Of a stretch of 60,390 nt of DNA, positions 32,302 to 41,271 are shown one piece after another (within the stretch, counting starts at the first letter, position 1; each line of letters begins with the position of its first letter). Source of the DNA: Prevotella sp. (GTDB taxonomy: Bacteria; Bacteroidota; Bacteroidia; Bacteroidales; Bacteroidaceae); NCBI GenBank assembly GCA_017650905.1, contig JAGCDZ010000103.1, positions 1 through 60,390 on the forward strand, in the 5' to 3' direction. Under the pieces are notes generated by a model, which was not told the origin of the DNA, did no database searches, and worked only from the letters and a program-made list of their open reading frames with translations. The position numbers and the translations under genes are program-made.

Positions 32302-34283
32302 AACTTCCATCTCACCTGCAAATCGACATCCGATTGTGAAGATCCGTCGATCTGCTGGTAACTGCTGCCTATCACTGAACGGTCGAAATAGTCGGTAGTA
32401 CCGAATTTCGCTGTGACAGTCAAGCGCTTTCCAATCTCCCCACGCGCCATCAGCCAATAGCGAATGCCTTCGCCACTATACTGGCTGAAACCGTAGTTGT
32501 AGAGCGGCCCCGACTCGTAGAGATAAACGCGGCTGTCGTAGCTGTCGGTATGAAAATAGCCCAGACCACTACTGAGTCGTAGCCAACGATAGTTGTAACC
32601 CAACGACTGACTCACCATCCACCCCCGCTCCTGTTGTCCGGAAGCAATCTGACTATAGTCCAACTGCGTGCGACTACTCCAGCTGCCATCATAACTCAGA
32701 CTCAAACGACCACGATGGGTTGTTATGGTCTGCAGGGTCGTCTTGTCCTCATTATCCTTCTCTCGCAGTTTCAGCCGATAGCGGGCCTCCAACGTCCAGT
32801 TGTTCCGAAGGTATGACACCTGCAACAGATTGTCGAAGGCATGCGACGACTGCGATACCTGATACTTGGCCCAAGGGAAATAGGCGTAGTCGCCATAGGC
32901 CATCACCTTCCAGCGGGGCGAGGGTTGCCAATTGACACCCAGATAGACGCCGCTCTCGTTCTGCACAGTGCCGCCATCGCTGAAACTATTACCATAGAGC
33001 GAGGTATAGCGGAAGGAATAGAAACGGTAGAGCGCCATCAGCGACACCTGACCACCACATTGCAAACTCAGGCTATTGATCGTAGCCAGCGCCCCATCCT
33101 TATTCATCGCCGTCTCACCATTGAAAGCAAAACGAGGATTGACATAACCATAATCGGCACTGAAGTTAAGGAAGTCTGTTCCCTGAGCGGCATGCTGGCG
33201 ATAAAGCACAGTGGTATTGGGCTTCAATTCCCGACTGAGATGGGTACCCACTACATTCAGACCAGCATGGAAGCCGCCACCCTGATAGCGAAGCGTACCG
33301 CCATAGGAGGTATTCTTGAGATTGTTTTTCTTTTCAAGTTCTGTCTCTGTACGATGATAGCCTGTAGTGACAATGGTGGCAGCTGTCCCGTCCTTATTCA
33401 GTGTTGCATCCATCGCCCGATACGACAGGAAGCCTGTAGCTGAGAGTCCTTTCGTGATGGTGAGCGTTGCACCAACGCCTTGCAGATAGTCGGCTGAACT
33501 GCGTGAGGAATGCGCACGCAGGGTACTGGTAGCGCGCCCCAAGTTCTGCAACGACGACAACTTCCCCATTGCAAAACTATTGTTGGCTATCAGGCCCATA
33601 CCCATCGACACACGGTATTTCCCCAACACCAGCGACGCCAGTCGTCCCCAGTTCTTCAATTGCAGATAATAAGAGTAATAGTCGTATCCCATACGGTTCT
33701 TATTCGCGAAAAACGGTTCGCCTGCGTCCTGTGCCCCAACGAATCCGGCTTTCACATAATCACCATAGGAAAACTGGTATCTCATCCAATGCCGATAAGG
33801 CCAACCTTTATAAGCCTCACGGTCTCCTTTTCGCTCATACAGGGGAACTTTAGCCGTTGCCATCAGTTCGTGTCGACCATATTGCGCCATCGTTTTCAGA
33901 TTGGGATAGTCTCGTTTCTGTTCGCCATCGTCAATTTCAATGAAATAGGTAAGTAACCGTCGTCGCTGATAATCCAGCGAACGGATCATCTGCAATTCCC
34001 CCACAGACTTCATAGGACCGTACTGATAGAGATAGGCCATGATTTCCTCCACTTGTTGGGCAGAGAGAAACGGCAACTGCTCCAATTGCTCACGCGAGGC
34101 TTGGTTCAGATTGATCGGATGCTGGTCCAACTCACACATTTGTTCATACATCTCTTCCCATGCAGCCGAACCAACATCTTCAACCGTAATCACCTCACGG
34201 AGATAGGTTTCCCACTCACGCGCTGACTGCGCACTGACACTCATCCCAAGCATCAGTGCAGCACAAAAGAAAATGTTTCTCAT
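32298..34283 (-). CDS. helix-hairpin-helix outer-membrane beta-barrel protein
   Basis: 661 residues. Signal peptide (MRNIFFCAALMLGMSVSAQ). Residues about 45-110 form two ComEA-like helix-hairpin-helix units (NLNQASREQLEQLPFLSAQQ and VGELQMIRSLD). The rest has the alternating aromatic/polar strands of a large beta-barrel and ends in VDLQVRWKF, with the terminal Phe typical of barrel proteins. Helix-hairpin-helix units in an exported barrel hint at DNA contact or uptake, which is unproven. A truncated ORF6N gene lies just upstream on the same strand. Confidence 0.8.
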   Translation of the reverse strand: MRNIFFCAALMLGMSVSAQSAREWETYLREVITVEDVGSAAWEEMYEQMCELDQHPINLNQASREQLEQLPFLSAQQVEEIMAYLYQYGPMKSVGELQMIRSLDYQRRRLLTYFIEIDDGEQKRDYPNLKTMAQYGRHELMATAKVPLYERKGDREAYKGWPYRHWMRYQFSYGDYVKAGFVGAQDAGEPFFANKNRMGYDYYSYYLQLKNWGRLASLVLGKYRVSMGMGLIANNSFAMGKLSSLQNLGRATSTLRAHSSRSSADYLQGVGATLTITKGLSATGFLSYRAMDATLNKDGTAATIVTTGYHRTETELEKKNNLKNTSYGGTLRYQGGGFHAGLNVVGTHLSRELKPNTTVLYRQHAAQGTDFLNFSADYGYVNPRFAFNGETAMNKDGALATINSLSLQCGGQVSLMALYRFYSFRYTSLYGNSFSDGGTVQNESGVYLGVNWQPSPRWKVMAYGDYAYFPWAKYQVSQSSHAFDNLLQVSYLRNNWTLEARYRLKLREKDNEDKTTLQTITTHRGRLSLSYDGSWSSRTQLDYSQIASGQQERGWMVSQSLGYNYRWLRLSSGLGYFHTDSYDSRVYLYESGPLYNYGFSQYSGEGIRYWLMARGEIGKRLTVTAKFGTTDYFDRSVIGSSYQQIDGSSQSDVDLQVRWKF

Positions 34284-34296
34284 TTCTTCGTCCGCT

Positions 34297-34629
34297 TTAC
34301 TGTGTTGTTTCCGTAGCCTTTTTGCTTTTTAAAATAGTAGCTATCATATATAGTCCTCTTTCTGTAAAAGCCCTTGGAACTACTGGTGATTTGTCAAGAT
34401 TTCCTAAGTGGTCGAAATTTTCGACTACATGCTGTTTTTCAGAAGGTTGCAATCTGAAGCAATACTTTTCAGGAAACTTTTCTGTATTGTTTTTTACAGC
34501 CTCGTTCACTCTTCTCGTTTCGACACCATACACATAGGCGACATCTCTATCGAGCAACACTTTCTGACCTCTCAAATCGATTAAGAGAGCCTCTATCTCA
34601 CACGGAGTAATCTCATGCATTTTTTCCAT
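34297..34629 (-). pseudogene. ORF6N-domain protein, C-terminally truncated
   Basis: 110 residues from ATG 34629, with a good promoter at 34668-34698. LIDLRGQKVLLDRDVAYVYG and RVNEAVKNN followed by FPEKYCFRL are the ORF6N domain signature, a DNA-binding domain often found in phage-like or toxin-linked proteins. It stops at KSKKATETTQ, where relatives go on for another 60-80 residues, so the tail is lost. The domain itself may still be functional. Confidence 0.7.
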
Positions 34630-34667
34630 AGCTAATGATTTTTTGTTTAACAAATAAGTTTTCGTTG

Positions 34668-34698
34668 CAAATATACAACAAAATCCTCTTTTAACAAA
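34668..34698 (-). promoter_or_regulatory. promoter of the ORF6N gene
   Basis: Minus-strand TTTG (34695-34698) and TATATTTG (34668-34675) with 19 nt between them, 38 nt before the ATG. Confidence 0.8.
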
Positions 34699-34770
34699 GT
34701 TTTTCTCATGTTTTTATGCAATTAATGCTAAATATGCCTACATATTTATCGTCTATTCAGAAAAACTGAG

Positions 34771-34778
34771 TATTTTTG
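34771..34778 (+). promoter_or_regulatory. -7 element for the DUF4294 gene
   Basis: TATTTTTG lies 8 nt before the ATG at 34787, so the transcript would be almost leaderless. No TTTG is seen at the expected -33 place. Confidence 0.5.
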
Positions 34779-34786
34779 CAGTCGAA

Positions 34787-35440
34787 ATGATAAAGACAAA
34801 CCCATATCTCAGAGTGATAGCGATACTATTCACTATTCACTATTCGCTATTCACTGCTTTCGCCCAAGAGGAGCGGATCACAGCCGAGCAGGCGTTGGCA
34901 GAGATGGACTCTCCGACGTTTGTCCCCACCGTGAAAGTGGGCAAGGTGCTCGTCGACGGCGACAGCATCCAATATATGGAGATGAACAATGTCTACGTCT
35001 ATCCTGAACTGACCTTCAAAAACAAGAAACAGGCACAGGCCTATATGCGTCTGGTGACTAACGTAAAGAAGGTTCTCCCGATAGCCAAAGAAGCCAAGCA
35101 GATGCTTTATGAGACCACCGAAGCACTGGAGATGTTGCCCACGCAAGAGGCGAAAGAGGCTCACATGAAGAAAGTGGAGAGCGAAATCTTCCGCACTTAC
35201 AAGCCTAGAATGAAAAAGCTCACCTACTCTCAGGGCAAACTGCTCATCAAATTGATTGATCGTGAGTGCCACTCATCGAGCTATGAGATGATCCAGGCTT
35301 TTATGGGTCCCTTCCGTGCCGGTTTCTGGCAAACCTTCGCCTGGGCCTTTGGTGCCAGTCTTAAGAAAGGCTACGATGCAGAAGGCACCGACCGCCTGAC
35401 GGAACGTGTGGTGCTGATGGTGGAAGCCGGACAGATATAA
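34787..35440 (+). CDS. exported DUF4294 protein
   Basis: 217 residues. The signal peptide ends HYSLFTAFA and is built from a 7-bp repeat array (34825-34855). The mature part matches DUF4294: YMRLVTNVKKVLPIAKEAKQ, GKLLIKLIDRECHSSSYEMI and FWQTFAWAFGASLKKGYD. This family is widespread in Bacteroidota and its function is not established. The cysteine-peptidase lipoprotein follows 10 nt later, so the two exported proteins are co-expressed. Confidence 0.9.
   Translation: MIKTNPYLRVIAILFTIHYSLFTAFAQEERITAEQALAEMDSPTFVPTVKVGKVLVDGDSIQYMEMNNVYVYPELTFKNKKQAQAYMRLVTNVKKVLPIAKEAKQMLYETTEALEMLPTQEAKEAHMKKVESEIFRTYKPRMKKLTYSQGKLLIKLIDRECHSSSYEMIQAFMGPFRAGFWQTFAWAFGASLKKGYDAEGTDRLTERVVLMVEAGQI
34825..34855 (+). 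repeat. heptanucleotide array in the DUF4294 signal peptide
   Basis: ACTATTC three times, then GCTATTC and ACT. Four 7-bp units encode LFTIHYSLFT. Gain or loss of one unit would change the reading frame. Confidence 0.85.
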
Positions 35441-35450
35441 GTAAGAAGTG

Positions 35451-36248
35451 ATGAGGAAGTACAGTAAAAAAGGGCGGTTTCTCGTGGGAGTGATACTTCT
35501 CACTTTTCACTTCTCTCTTTTCACTTCCTGTTTCCGCAAGGAGCCCAAGCATTTCACCCACGAAGTGCTCAATCGCATGACACCTATCAAAGACCAGGGC
35601 AACAGCCAGACTTGCTGGATCTACGCCATGCTGGCAGCCATCGAGACAGAACATCTCGCATGGGGCGACTCCGTCAACCTCTCACCTTATTATATAGAGA
35701 AGATGATGGAACGGGAGCCCAACCAGCCGGAAAACAAACGGGGTATGGGTAAGACACTTCTCAACCTGATTCAGAAATACGGCATCGTGGGCTATGATGC
35801 CATGCGGACCATAGAGACACCTGCACCCAGATACGTCTTTATGGCAGGAGCAGAATACACGGCTCAGGAGTTCGCCCGCAGCGTCTGCAGACCCAATGAG
35901 TATATCGCCCTCACCTGCAACGACGACAAAGCATATTATCAGGAGATAGATATCGACCTGCCTGACAATTGGATGCACGACCGATTTTACAACCTTCCCG
36001 TCGATTCGCTCCTGAAGAAGACAGAACGTGCCGTGCAAGAGCATCACGGTGTCTGCTGGGAGAACAAAGGCCACGCAATGGCCATCGTCGGCATCGCTCA
36101 CGATGAAGAGGGCAAGAAATATTTCATCATGAAAAACTCTTGGGGCACCGACAATCCCTACAGAGGACTCGAATATATTTCCTTCAGCACATTCCGCAAA
36201 CAGACGGTGGCGGTAGAAATGACAAAAGAAGCCTTTACTCTGAATTAA
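35451..36248 (+). CDS. C1-type (papain-like) cysteine peptidase lipoprotein
   Basis: 265 residues from ATG 35451; a GTG at 35448 is less likely. Lipobox LFTSC near residue 25. The catalytic Cys lies in IKDQGNSQTCWIYAMLA, the His in GHAMAIVGIA and the Asn in MKNSWG, the order of papain-family enzymes. Length and motif spacing suit a bacterial C1-type peptidase without a long propeptide. It would act at the outer surface or in the periplasm. It lies just behind the DUF4294 gene and its stop overlaps the convergent patatin gene by 4 nt. The signal segment includes another 7-bp array (35501-35528: CACTTTT, CACTTCT, CTCTTTT, CACTTCC). Confidence 0.9.
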   Translation: MRKYSKKGRFLVGVILLTFHFSLFTSCFRKEPKHFTHEVLNRMTPIKDQGNSQTCWIYAMLAAIETEHLAWGDSVNLSPYYIEKMMEREPNQPENKRGMGKTLLNLIQKYGIVGYDAMRTIETPAPRYVFMAGAEYTAQEFARSVCRPNEYIALTCNDDKAYYQEIDIDLPDNWMHDRFYNLPVDSLLKKTERAVQEHHGVCWENKGHAMAIVGIAHDEEGKKYFIMKNSWGTDNPYRGLEYISFSTFRKQTVAVEMTKEAFTLN

Positions 36249-38449
36249 AACTCGTAGCCCAGGTTGATATAGAAATACGGTTTCTTGGTTCTGTTGCAAT
36301 AGCCTGCAGACACACCAAGGGGACCGAACATCGAGTCATAATAATAAGCTAACTGACCACCAATAAGCGTCTTAGTTTCCATAATCTTATCGATATCAGG
36401 GGCATGCTGGGCGACGGACGCAAGCAGGCAGACATGATGATTCTTGCCCATGCGCTGGCGTCCCTGCAGCTGCACGCCAATAAAATGACGTTCAGCATAC
36501 TCCACATGACCCAATCCGGCAAACGGCATCTGCATCTCGACATAATGGCCGAAATTAGTGCCACCGATGATGTTGCCGTAGATATTGGGAATGTCAGTAC
36601 CGAAGAGCAAACGGCCATAGAGCAGACTCTCGAGCGTGAAGCGATTACCAAGCGGAAATGACTTGCGCCACGAGGCACTCACATCAGATATACCTTCACG
36701 GTCGTTCAGTTGCGCAAAATTGTCAGTGATATAGGCATAGCGGGCCACAAAACGTCCACCCCGGGTGGGGAAGTACCAGTGATCCTCGGAATTAAACTCC
36801 ATCTGAGCCTGATAGATGAAATAATGACCGTTTTCGAAGTCGACCTGCCGCGAGGAACTGGACTGAAGCTTATTGCCAAAGCGGTAATAGTCCCAGCGCA
36901 GTCCAGCCTTAAAACCGAAATTACGGATGGCAATGTTCACGGGCTCAACCTGCGTCTGGTGCATATTATAGAGGATACTATATTCACGATCGCCCTCATA
37001 ATTGACATCGATGTCGTTTCGGCGGAAATAATAGGAAATGACGGGTCGGGTAAACCTGAGCGCACGAGGGTGGAGAATCAGATCGCCACCAGCCATCAGA
37101 CGCTTACCTAAACGCAAAGTGATATCGGAACTGACGATAAGCGTTTTCTTCAGAGGAAGGTTGGCATTCACCTGCAGCGCCACCATCTCCTCGTTGTCAA
37201 AACGTAAACCGAGATTCACATGACTGGTCTTACGGTTACCAGCCGTCAGCACCAGACGGTAGCCGTCTTTTTCCTCTATCAGACGGGAAGTGGCCGTCTG
37301 ATAGAACAGGTCGGTACGCATCGAGGTGGTAATCTCTTCCTCCTCACGCGATGTAATACTGTCGAGCCGGTTCAGGTGGAACTTGGCCCGCAGGAAACTC
37401 TCGTCCTGAGGCGTCATGTTCTCGAAAGTGAAACCGGTGATATGCACACGATCAGTCATCACCGAAGGACGGAGGGGAGTGAGTCTGACAGGCTTGAACG
37501 AGGAGTCGATACCAATCATCGGCTTTAGAGCCAACAGCTCGTCCCAATGGCGCATCGCCTCCACTTCACCACGGTTGATCAGTGTGTCAACAGCTGCGGA
37601 GTTGAAACTGGCAGCAGAATAGCCAGAGGGATCCACGTGGATAAAGACATCTGTATTAGCAATGTTTTCATCGAGTTTGTTCAACGTGTTCAGATCCACC
37701 ATCTGCATTAGAATGCTGATGGTGCTGTTCAGCTTCTCGGAAGACCTCAGCGAATCCTGTACAGAAACACCTATCACAATGTCTGCACCCATGGCACGAG
37801 CCAAGTCGACGGGAAAGTTGTTGGTCAGGCCACCGTCCACCAGCACCATCTTTCCGATACGTACGGGGGAGAAGACGGCTGGAATGGCCATCGAGGCTCG
37901 CAAGGCCTGAGGCAGACGACCGGAATGGAAGTCAATCTCGGTATTGTCGACGAGGTTAGTGGCCACACAGGCAAAGGGGATAGGCAAACGGTTGAAGTCG
38001 ATGGAGTCGGTATAGCCTATACAAAGCTTCTCGAGCAGCATATTGATGTTCTTGCCCTTGATAAAGCCTCCGTCGTTCTCATTATGCTTGCCGATGGTCA
38101 GTCCCTGTGAGAGGATATAGGTATTCTGTTTCTTGCGGTCGCTCAAGCTCTGGCGGCTCATATTCTCACGGTCGCTGATGACATAGCTCCAATCCAAACC
38201 GCGCACTAATGAGTCGAGGGCATCAGCATTGTAGCCGATGGCATAGAGGCCGCCTATCAGACTGCCCATTGAGGTTCCCGTCACGATATCAATCGGGATG
38301 CCTGCCCGTTCAATGACCTTCAGTGCACCGATGTGAGCCGTTCCCTTGGCTCCTCCACCACTCAGCACAACGGCAACCCGTTTGCGCTCCTGGGTGAAAA
38401 GAGGCAGGGCAACCATCAGGGTCAGCAACAGCCAGGCAATCTTTTTCAC
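36245..38449 (-). CDS. patatin-like phospholipase fused to an outer-membrane barrel
   Basis: 734 residues from a GTG start (38449); no nearby ATG fits. A signal peptide (KKIAWLLLTLMVALPLF) precedes a patatin domain: oxyanion loop VLSGGGAKGTAH, nucleophile GTSMGS and dyad Asp in LVDGGLTNNF. A POTRA-like link follows (about 300-400), then a BamA/TamA-type barrel ending in FYINLGYEF with the terminal Phe signature. This matches patatin/BamA-like (PlpD-type) autotransporter lipases. It is downstream of cysS on the same strand with 28 nt between them. Confidence 0.9.
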   Translation of the reverse strand: MKKIAWLLLTLMVALPLFTQERKRVAVVLSGGGAKGTAHIGALKVIERAGIPIDIVTGTSMGSLIGGLYAIGYNADALDSLVRGLDWSYVISDRENMSRQSLSDRKKQNTYILSQGLTIGKHNENDGGFIKGKNINMLLEKLCIGYTDSIDFNRLPIPFACVATNLVDNTEIDFHSGRLPQALRASMAIPAVFSPVRIGKMVLVDGGLTNNFPVDLARAMGADIVIGVSVQDSLRSSEKLNSTISILMQMVDLNTLNKLDENIANTDVFIHVDPSGYSAASFNSAAVDTLINRGEVEAMRHWDELLALKPMIGIDSSFKPVRLTPLRPSVMTDRVHITGFTFENMTPQDESFLRAKFHLNRLDSITSREEEEITTSMRTDLFYQTATSRLIEEKDGYRLVLTAGNRKTSHVNLGLRFDNEEMVALQVNANLPLKKTLIVSSDITLRLGKRLMAGGDLILHPRALRFTRPVISYYFRRNDIDVNYEGDREYSILYNMHQTQVEPVNIAIRNFGFKAGLRWDYYRFGNKLQSSSSRQVDFENGHYFIYQAQMEFNSEDHWYFPTRGGRFVARYAYITDNFAQLNDREGISDVSASWRKSFPLGNRFTLESLLYGRLLFGTDIPNIYGNIIGGTNFGHYVEMQMPFAGLGHVEYAERHFIGVQLQGRQRMGKNHHVCLLASVAQHAPDIDKIMETKTLIGGQLAYYYDSMFGPLGVSAGYCNRTKKPYFYINLGYEF

Positions 38450-38477
38450 GTCGTCTTCACTGATTGATGGTCAATTC

Positions 38478-39968
38478 TCACTTATTCAGTTTCCAGGTGA
38501 CGCCATCCTTCGTGTCCTTCACCTCGAAGCCGGCTGCAGCAAGTTCATCGCGGATCTTATCACTGGTGGCCCAGTCTTTCTCGGCCTTGGCTTTCGCACG
38601 AAGCTCGAGCACCATATCCATCACCTTGCCAAAGGCCTCCTCACGAGCATCGTTAGAACTGCTCTTTTCTGCCTTCAGACCGAGGATATCGAAGGTAAAG
38701 AGCCGCATGGTCTCAGAGAGCTCCTTCAGACAGTCGGCACAGATGGTAGCCTTATGGTCGACGAGCTTGTTAATCGTGGTGCAAGCCTCAAAGAGATAGC
38801 TGATCACCTGTGGTGTGGCGAAGTCGTCGTTCATGGCGTCATAGCACTTCTGGCGTAGGCTCGTCACTACAGCCTTGGTCTCAGCATCGCACTCGGCGGC
38901 AGCCTGAATACGCTCCATATCACTGATGGCGTTCATCAGCTTCTCCAAACCCTTCTCAGCAGCCTCAAGCGCCTCGTTGGAGAAGTCGACGGTGCCGCGA
39001 TAGTGGGCACTCAGTACGAAGAACCGGATGGTCATGGGCGAATAGGCCTTCTTCAGAAGCGGATGATTGCCAGTAAAGAATTGCTCCAACGTAATGAAGT
39101 TGTTATACGACTTACCCATCTTCTGACCATTGATAGTCAACATATTGTTGTGCATCCAGTATTTCACGGCAGGGTGACCCATCGAAGCCTGTGCCTGGGC
39201 AATCTCACACTCATGATGCGGGAACACAAGGTCCATACCGCCGCCATGAATGTCGAACGCTTCGCCCAGATACTTCCTGCCCATCGCTGTACACTCGCAG
39301 TGCCAGCCCGGGAAACCGTCACTCCAAGGTGAAGGCCAGCGCATGATGTGCTCGGGCTGCGCCTTCTTCCACAGGGCGAAATCGGCCTGATTACGCTTCT
39401 CGCCAACGCCGTCGAGCTCACGACTGGCATCCTTGATATTCTCAAGGCTGCGGCCGGAAAGAATGCCGTACTTGAACTTCTTGTTATAAGCTTCAATGTC
39501 GAAATAGATGGAGCCGTTACTCTCATAGGCAAAACCGTTGTCAAGGATCTGCTGCACCAGCTGCTGCTGTTCGATGATATGCCCAGTGGCATGGGGCTCG
39601 ATAGATGGGCGCAACACATTCAGCACATCCATCGCCTGATGATAGCGATTGGCATAATACTGGGCTATCTCCATCGGTTCTAACTGCTCCAGACGGGCCT
39701 TCTTGGCGATCTTGTCCTCGCCCTCGTCGGCATCGTGCTCCAGATGGCCTACATCAGTGATATTACGCACATAGCGCACCTTATAGCCCAAGTGCTTCAG
39801 ATAGCGAAACACCAGGTCGAACGTAATGGCAGGACGGGCGTGGCCCAGATGGGGGTCGCCATAGACCGTAGGACCACACACATACATCCCCACATTGGGG
39901 GCATGCAGCGGCTCGAAACGCTCTTTCTGCCGCGTCAACGTATTGTAAATAACAAGTTTTGATTCCAT
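38478..39968 (-). CDS. cysS: cysteinyl-tRNA synthetase
   Basis: 496 residues from ATG 39968; a longer open frame upstream is unsupported. HIGH-type motif in [16 protein letters not shown], zinc-ligand region in [10 protein letters not shown] and HHECE, and the KMSKS loop as KMGKSYNN. It charges tRNA-Cys with cysteine in the cytoplasm. The chain is of normal bacterial length with a helical anticodon-binding end. A -7 box lies upstream at 39988-39995. Essential housekeeping gene, so it also anchors this part of the window as chromosomal. Confidence 0.97.
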   Translation of the reverse strand: MESKLVIYNTLTRQKERFEPLHAPNVGMYVCGPTVYGDPHLGHARPAITFDLVFRYLKHLGYKVRYVRNITDVGHLEHDADEGEDKIAKKARLEQLEPMEIAQYYANRYHQAMDVLNVLRPSIEPHATGHIIEQQQLVQQILDNGFAYESNGSIYFDIEAYNKKFKYGILSGRSLENIKDASRELDGVGEKRNQADFALWKKAQPEHIMRWPSPWSDGFPGWHCECTAMGRKYLGEAFDIHGGGMDLVFPHHECEIAQAQASMGHPAVKYWMHNNMLTINGQKMGKSYNNFITLEQFFTGNHPLLKKAYSPMTIRFFVLSAHYRGTVDFSNEALEAAEKGLEKLMNAISDMERIQAAAECDAETKAVVTSLRQKCYDAMNDDFATPQVISYLFEACTTINKLVDHKATICADCLKELSETMRLFTFDILGLKAEKSSSNDAREEAFGKVMDMVLELRAKAKAEKDWATSDKIRDELAAAGFEVKDTKDGVTWKLNK

Positions 39969-39987
39969 ATTCCTAAGATTTTGGTTG

Positions 39988-39995
39988 CAAAGGTA
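39988..39995 (-). promoter_or_regulatory. -7 element of cysS
   Basis: Minus-strand TACCTTTG, 19 nt before the ATG. The -33 half is not clear. Confidence 0.55.
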
Positions 39996-40109
39996 CATAT
40001 TTTCTCTCAAATAATGCTACTTTGTAACCAAAATCTGCTTTTCATTCAAAGATTCCGAAGCCATCCTTTATTTTCTCATTTAAATGCAGGTTGTTTCAAA
40101 TAAAATTTG

Positions 40110-40117
40110 TATCTTTG
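40110..40117 (+). promoter_or_regulatory. -7 element of the GH5 gene
   Basis: TATCTTTG matches the consensus and lies 20 nt before the ATG at 40138. No exact TTTG is at -33; TTG occurs at 40091-40093, too close by three bases. Confidence 0.55.
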
Positions 40118-40137
40118 CAGCAGAAACTAAACAACTG

Positions 40138-41100
40138 ATGAATATGAAACGATTTTTATGTATCTTAGCCGTGTTATTTAGTGTGATGACAGCGGTGGCA
40201 ATCAGCCCCGTAAAGACTTACGGGCAGCTGCAAGTGAATGGTGCTCAGCTCTGCGACCAGCAGGGTAATCCCGTCGTTTTACGTGGTGTTAGTTTCGGCT
40301 GGCATAATATCTGGCCGCGATTTTATAACAAGAAGGCGGTGAAATGGCTCAAGGACGATTGGCATGCCACGGTTGTCAGGGCAGCCATTGGCGCCTCTTC
40401 TGTGGATGACCATTATGGCGAAAACCCGCAGTTTGCTCTCGACTGCCTCTATCCGGTAGTCGATGCCGCTATTAAGCAGGGGCTTTATGTGATTATCGAT
40501 TGGCACAGTCACACACTCCAGCAGGAGGCTGCCGTGACGTTTTTCGGCCAAGTGGCCAGGAAATACGGCAATCGTCCGAATGTAATCTATGAACTGTTCA
40601 ATGAGCCTGTCAATGATTCGTGGGATGATTTGAAAGCCTATGCTACGGCCGTCATCAAAGAGATCAGGCGCTACGACCCCGACAATGTCATTCTTATGGG
40701 CTGTCCACATTGGGATCAGGACATCCATATCGTGGCCGACTCTCCACTGAAGGGGTTCACCAATCTGATGTATACCGTCCATTTCTATGCTGCCACCCAT
40801 CATCAGTGGCTGCGCGATCGTATGGCCGATGCAGTCAAAAAAGGGATACCCGTCTTTGTCAGCGAGTGCGCCGGTGTTGAGGCCTCTGGCGACGGCCCAA
40901 TTAATGCAGAGGAATGGCAAGCGTGGGTCGATTGTATGGAGCAGAACAAGGTGAGCTATGCCTGCTGGTCACTCTCCGACAAGAACGAGACCAGTTCGAT
41001 GTTGCTTCCCAGGGCCAAGGCAACAGGACAATGGACCGACGATCTTATCAAACCATGGGGTAAGATGGTGCGGAATACATTGTTGAAGTATAATCCGTAA
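40138..41100 (+). CDS. GH5 family endoglucanase (cellulase)
   Basis: 320 residues; ATG 40138 or 40144. Signal peptide (KRFLCILAVLFSVMTAVA). The domain starts with GQLQVNGAQLCDQQGNPVVL and RGVSFGWHNIW, typical of GH5 subfamily 2-like cellulases. The acid/base Glu is 156 (YELFNEP) and the nucleophile Glu is 243 (FVSECAG). It would cut beta-1,4-glucans outside the cytoplasm. No carbohydrate-binding module or lipobox is present. It stands alone, with no susC/susD pair beside it. Confidence 0.93.
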   Translation: MNMKRFLCILAVLFSVMTAVAISPVKTYGQLQVNGAQLCDQQGNPVVLRGVSFGWHNIWPRFYNKKAVKWLKDDWHATVVRAAIGASSVDDHYGENPQFALDCLYPVVDAAIKQGLYVIIDWHSHTLQQEAAVTFFGQVARKYGNRPNVIYELFNEPVNDSWDDLKAYATAVIKEIRRYDPDNVILMGCPHWDQDIHIVADSPLKGFTNLMYTVHFYAATHHQWLRDRMADAVKKGIPVFVSECAGVEASGDGPINAEEWQAWVDCMEQNKVSYACWSLSDKNETSSMLLPRAKATGQWTDDLIKPWGKMVRNTLLKYNP

Positions 41101-41271
41101 CCAGCCGTTTGTAGAAGCACGATATCAGTGGTAAAAAAAGTCATCAAAGAAACAAGCAAGTACGTTTATTAACGCAATTATATCATTATAAGAACAACTA
41201 AAACATCTTCGTATGGACTCGCCAACCGAGTAAAGGCCCTCTTCTTCGTCCTTGTAAGTTTACTAATCCTG

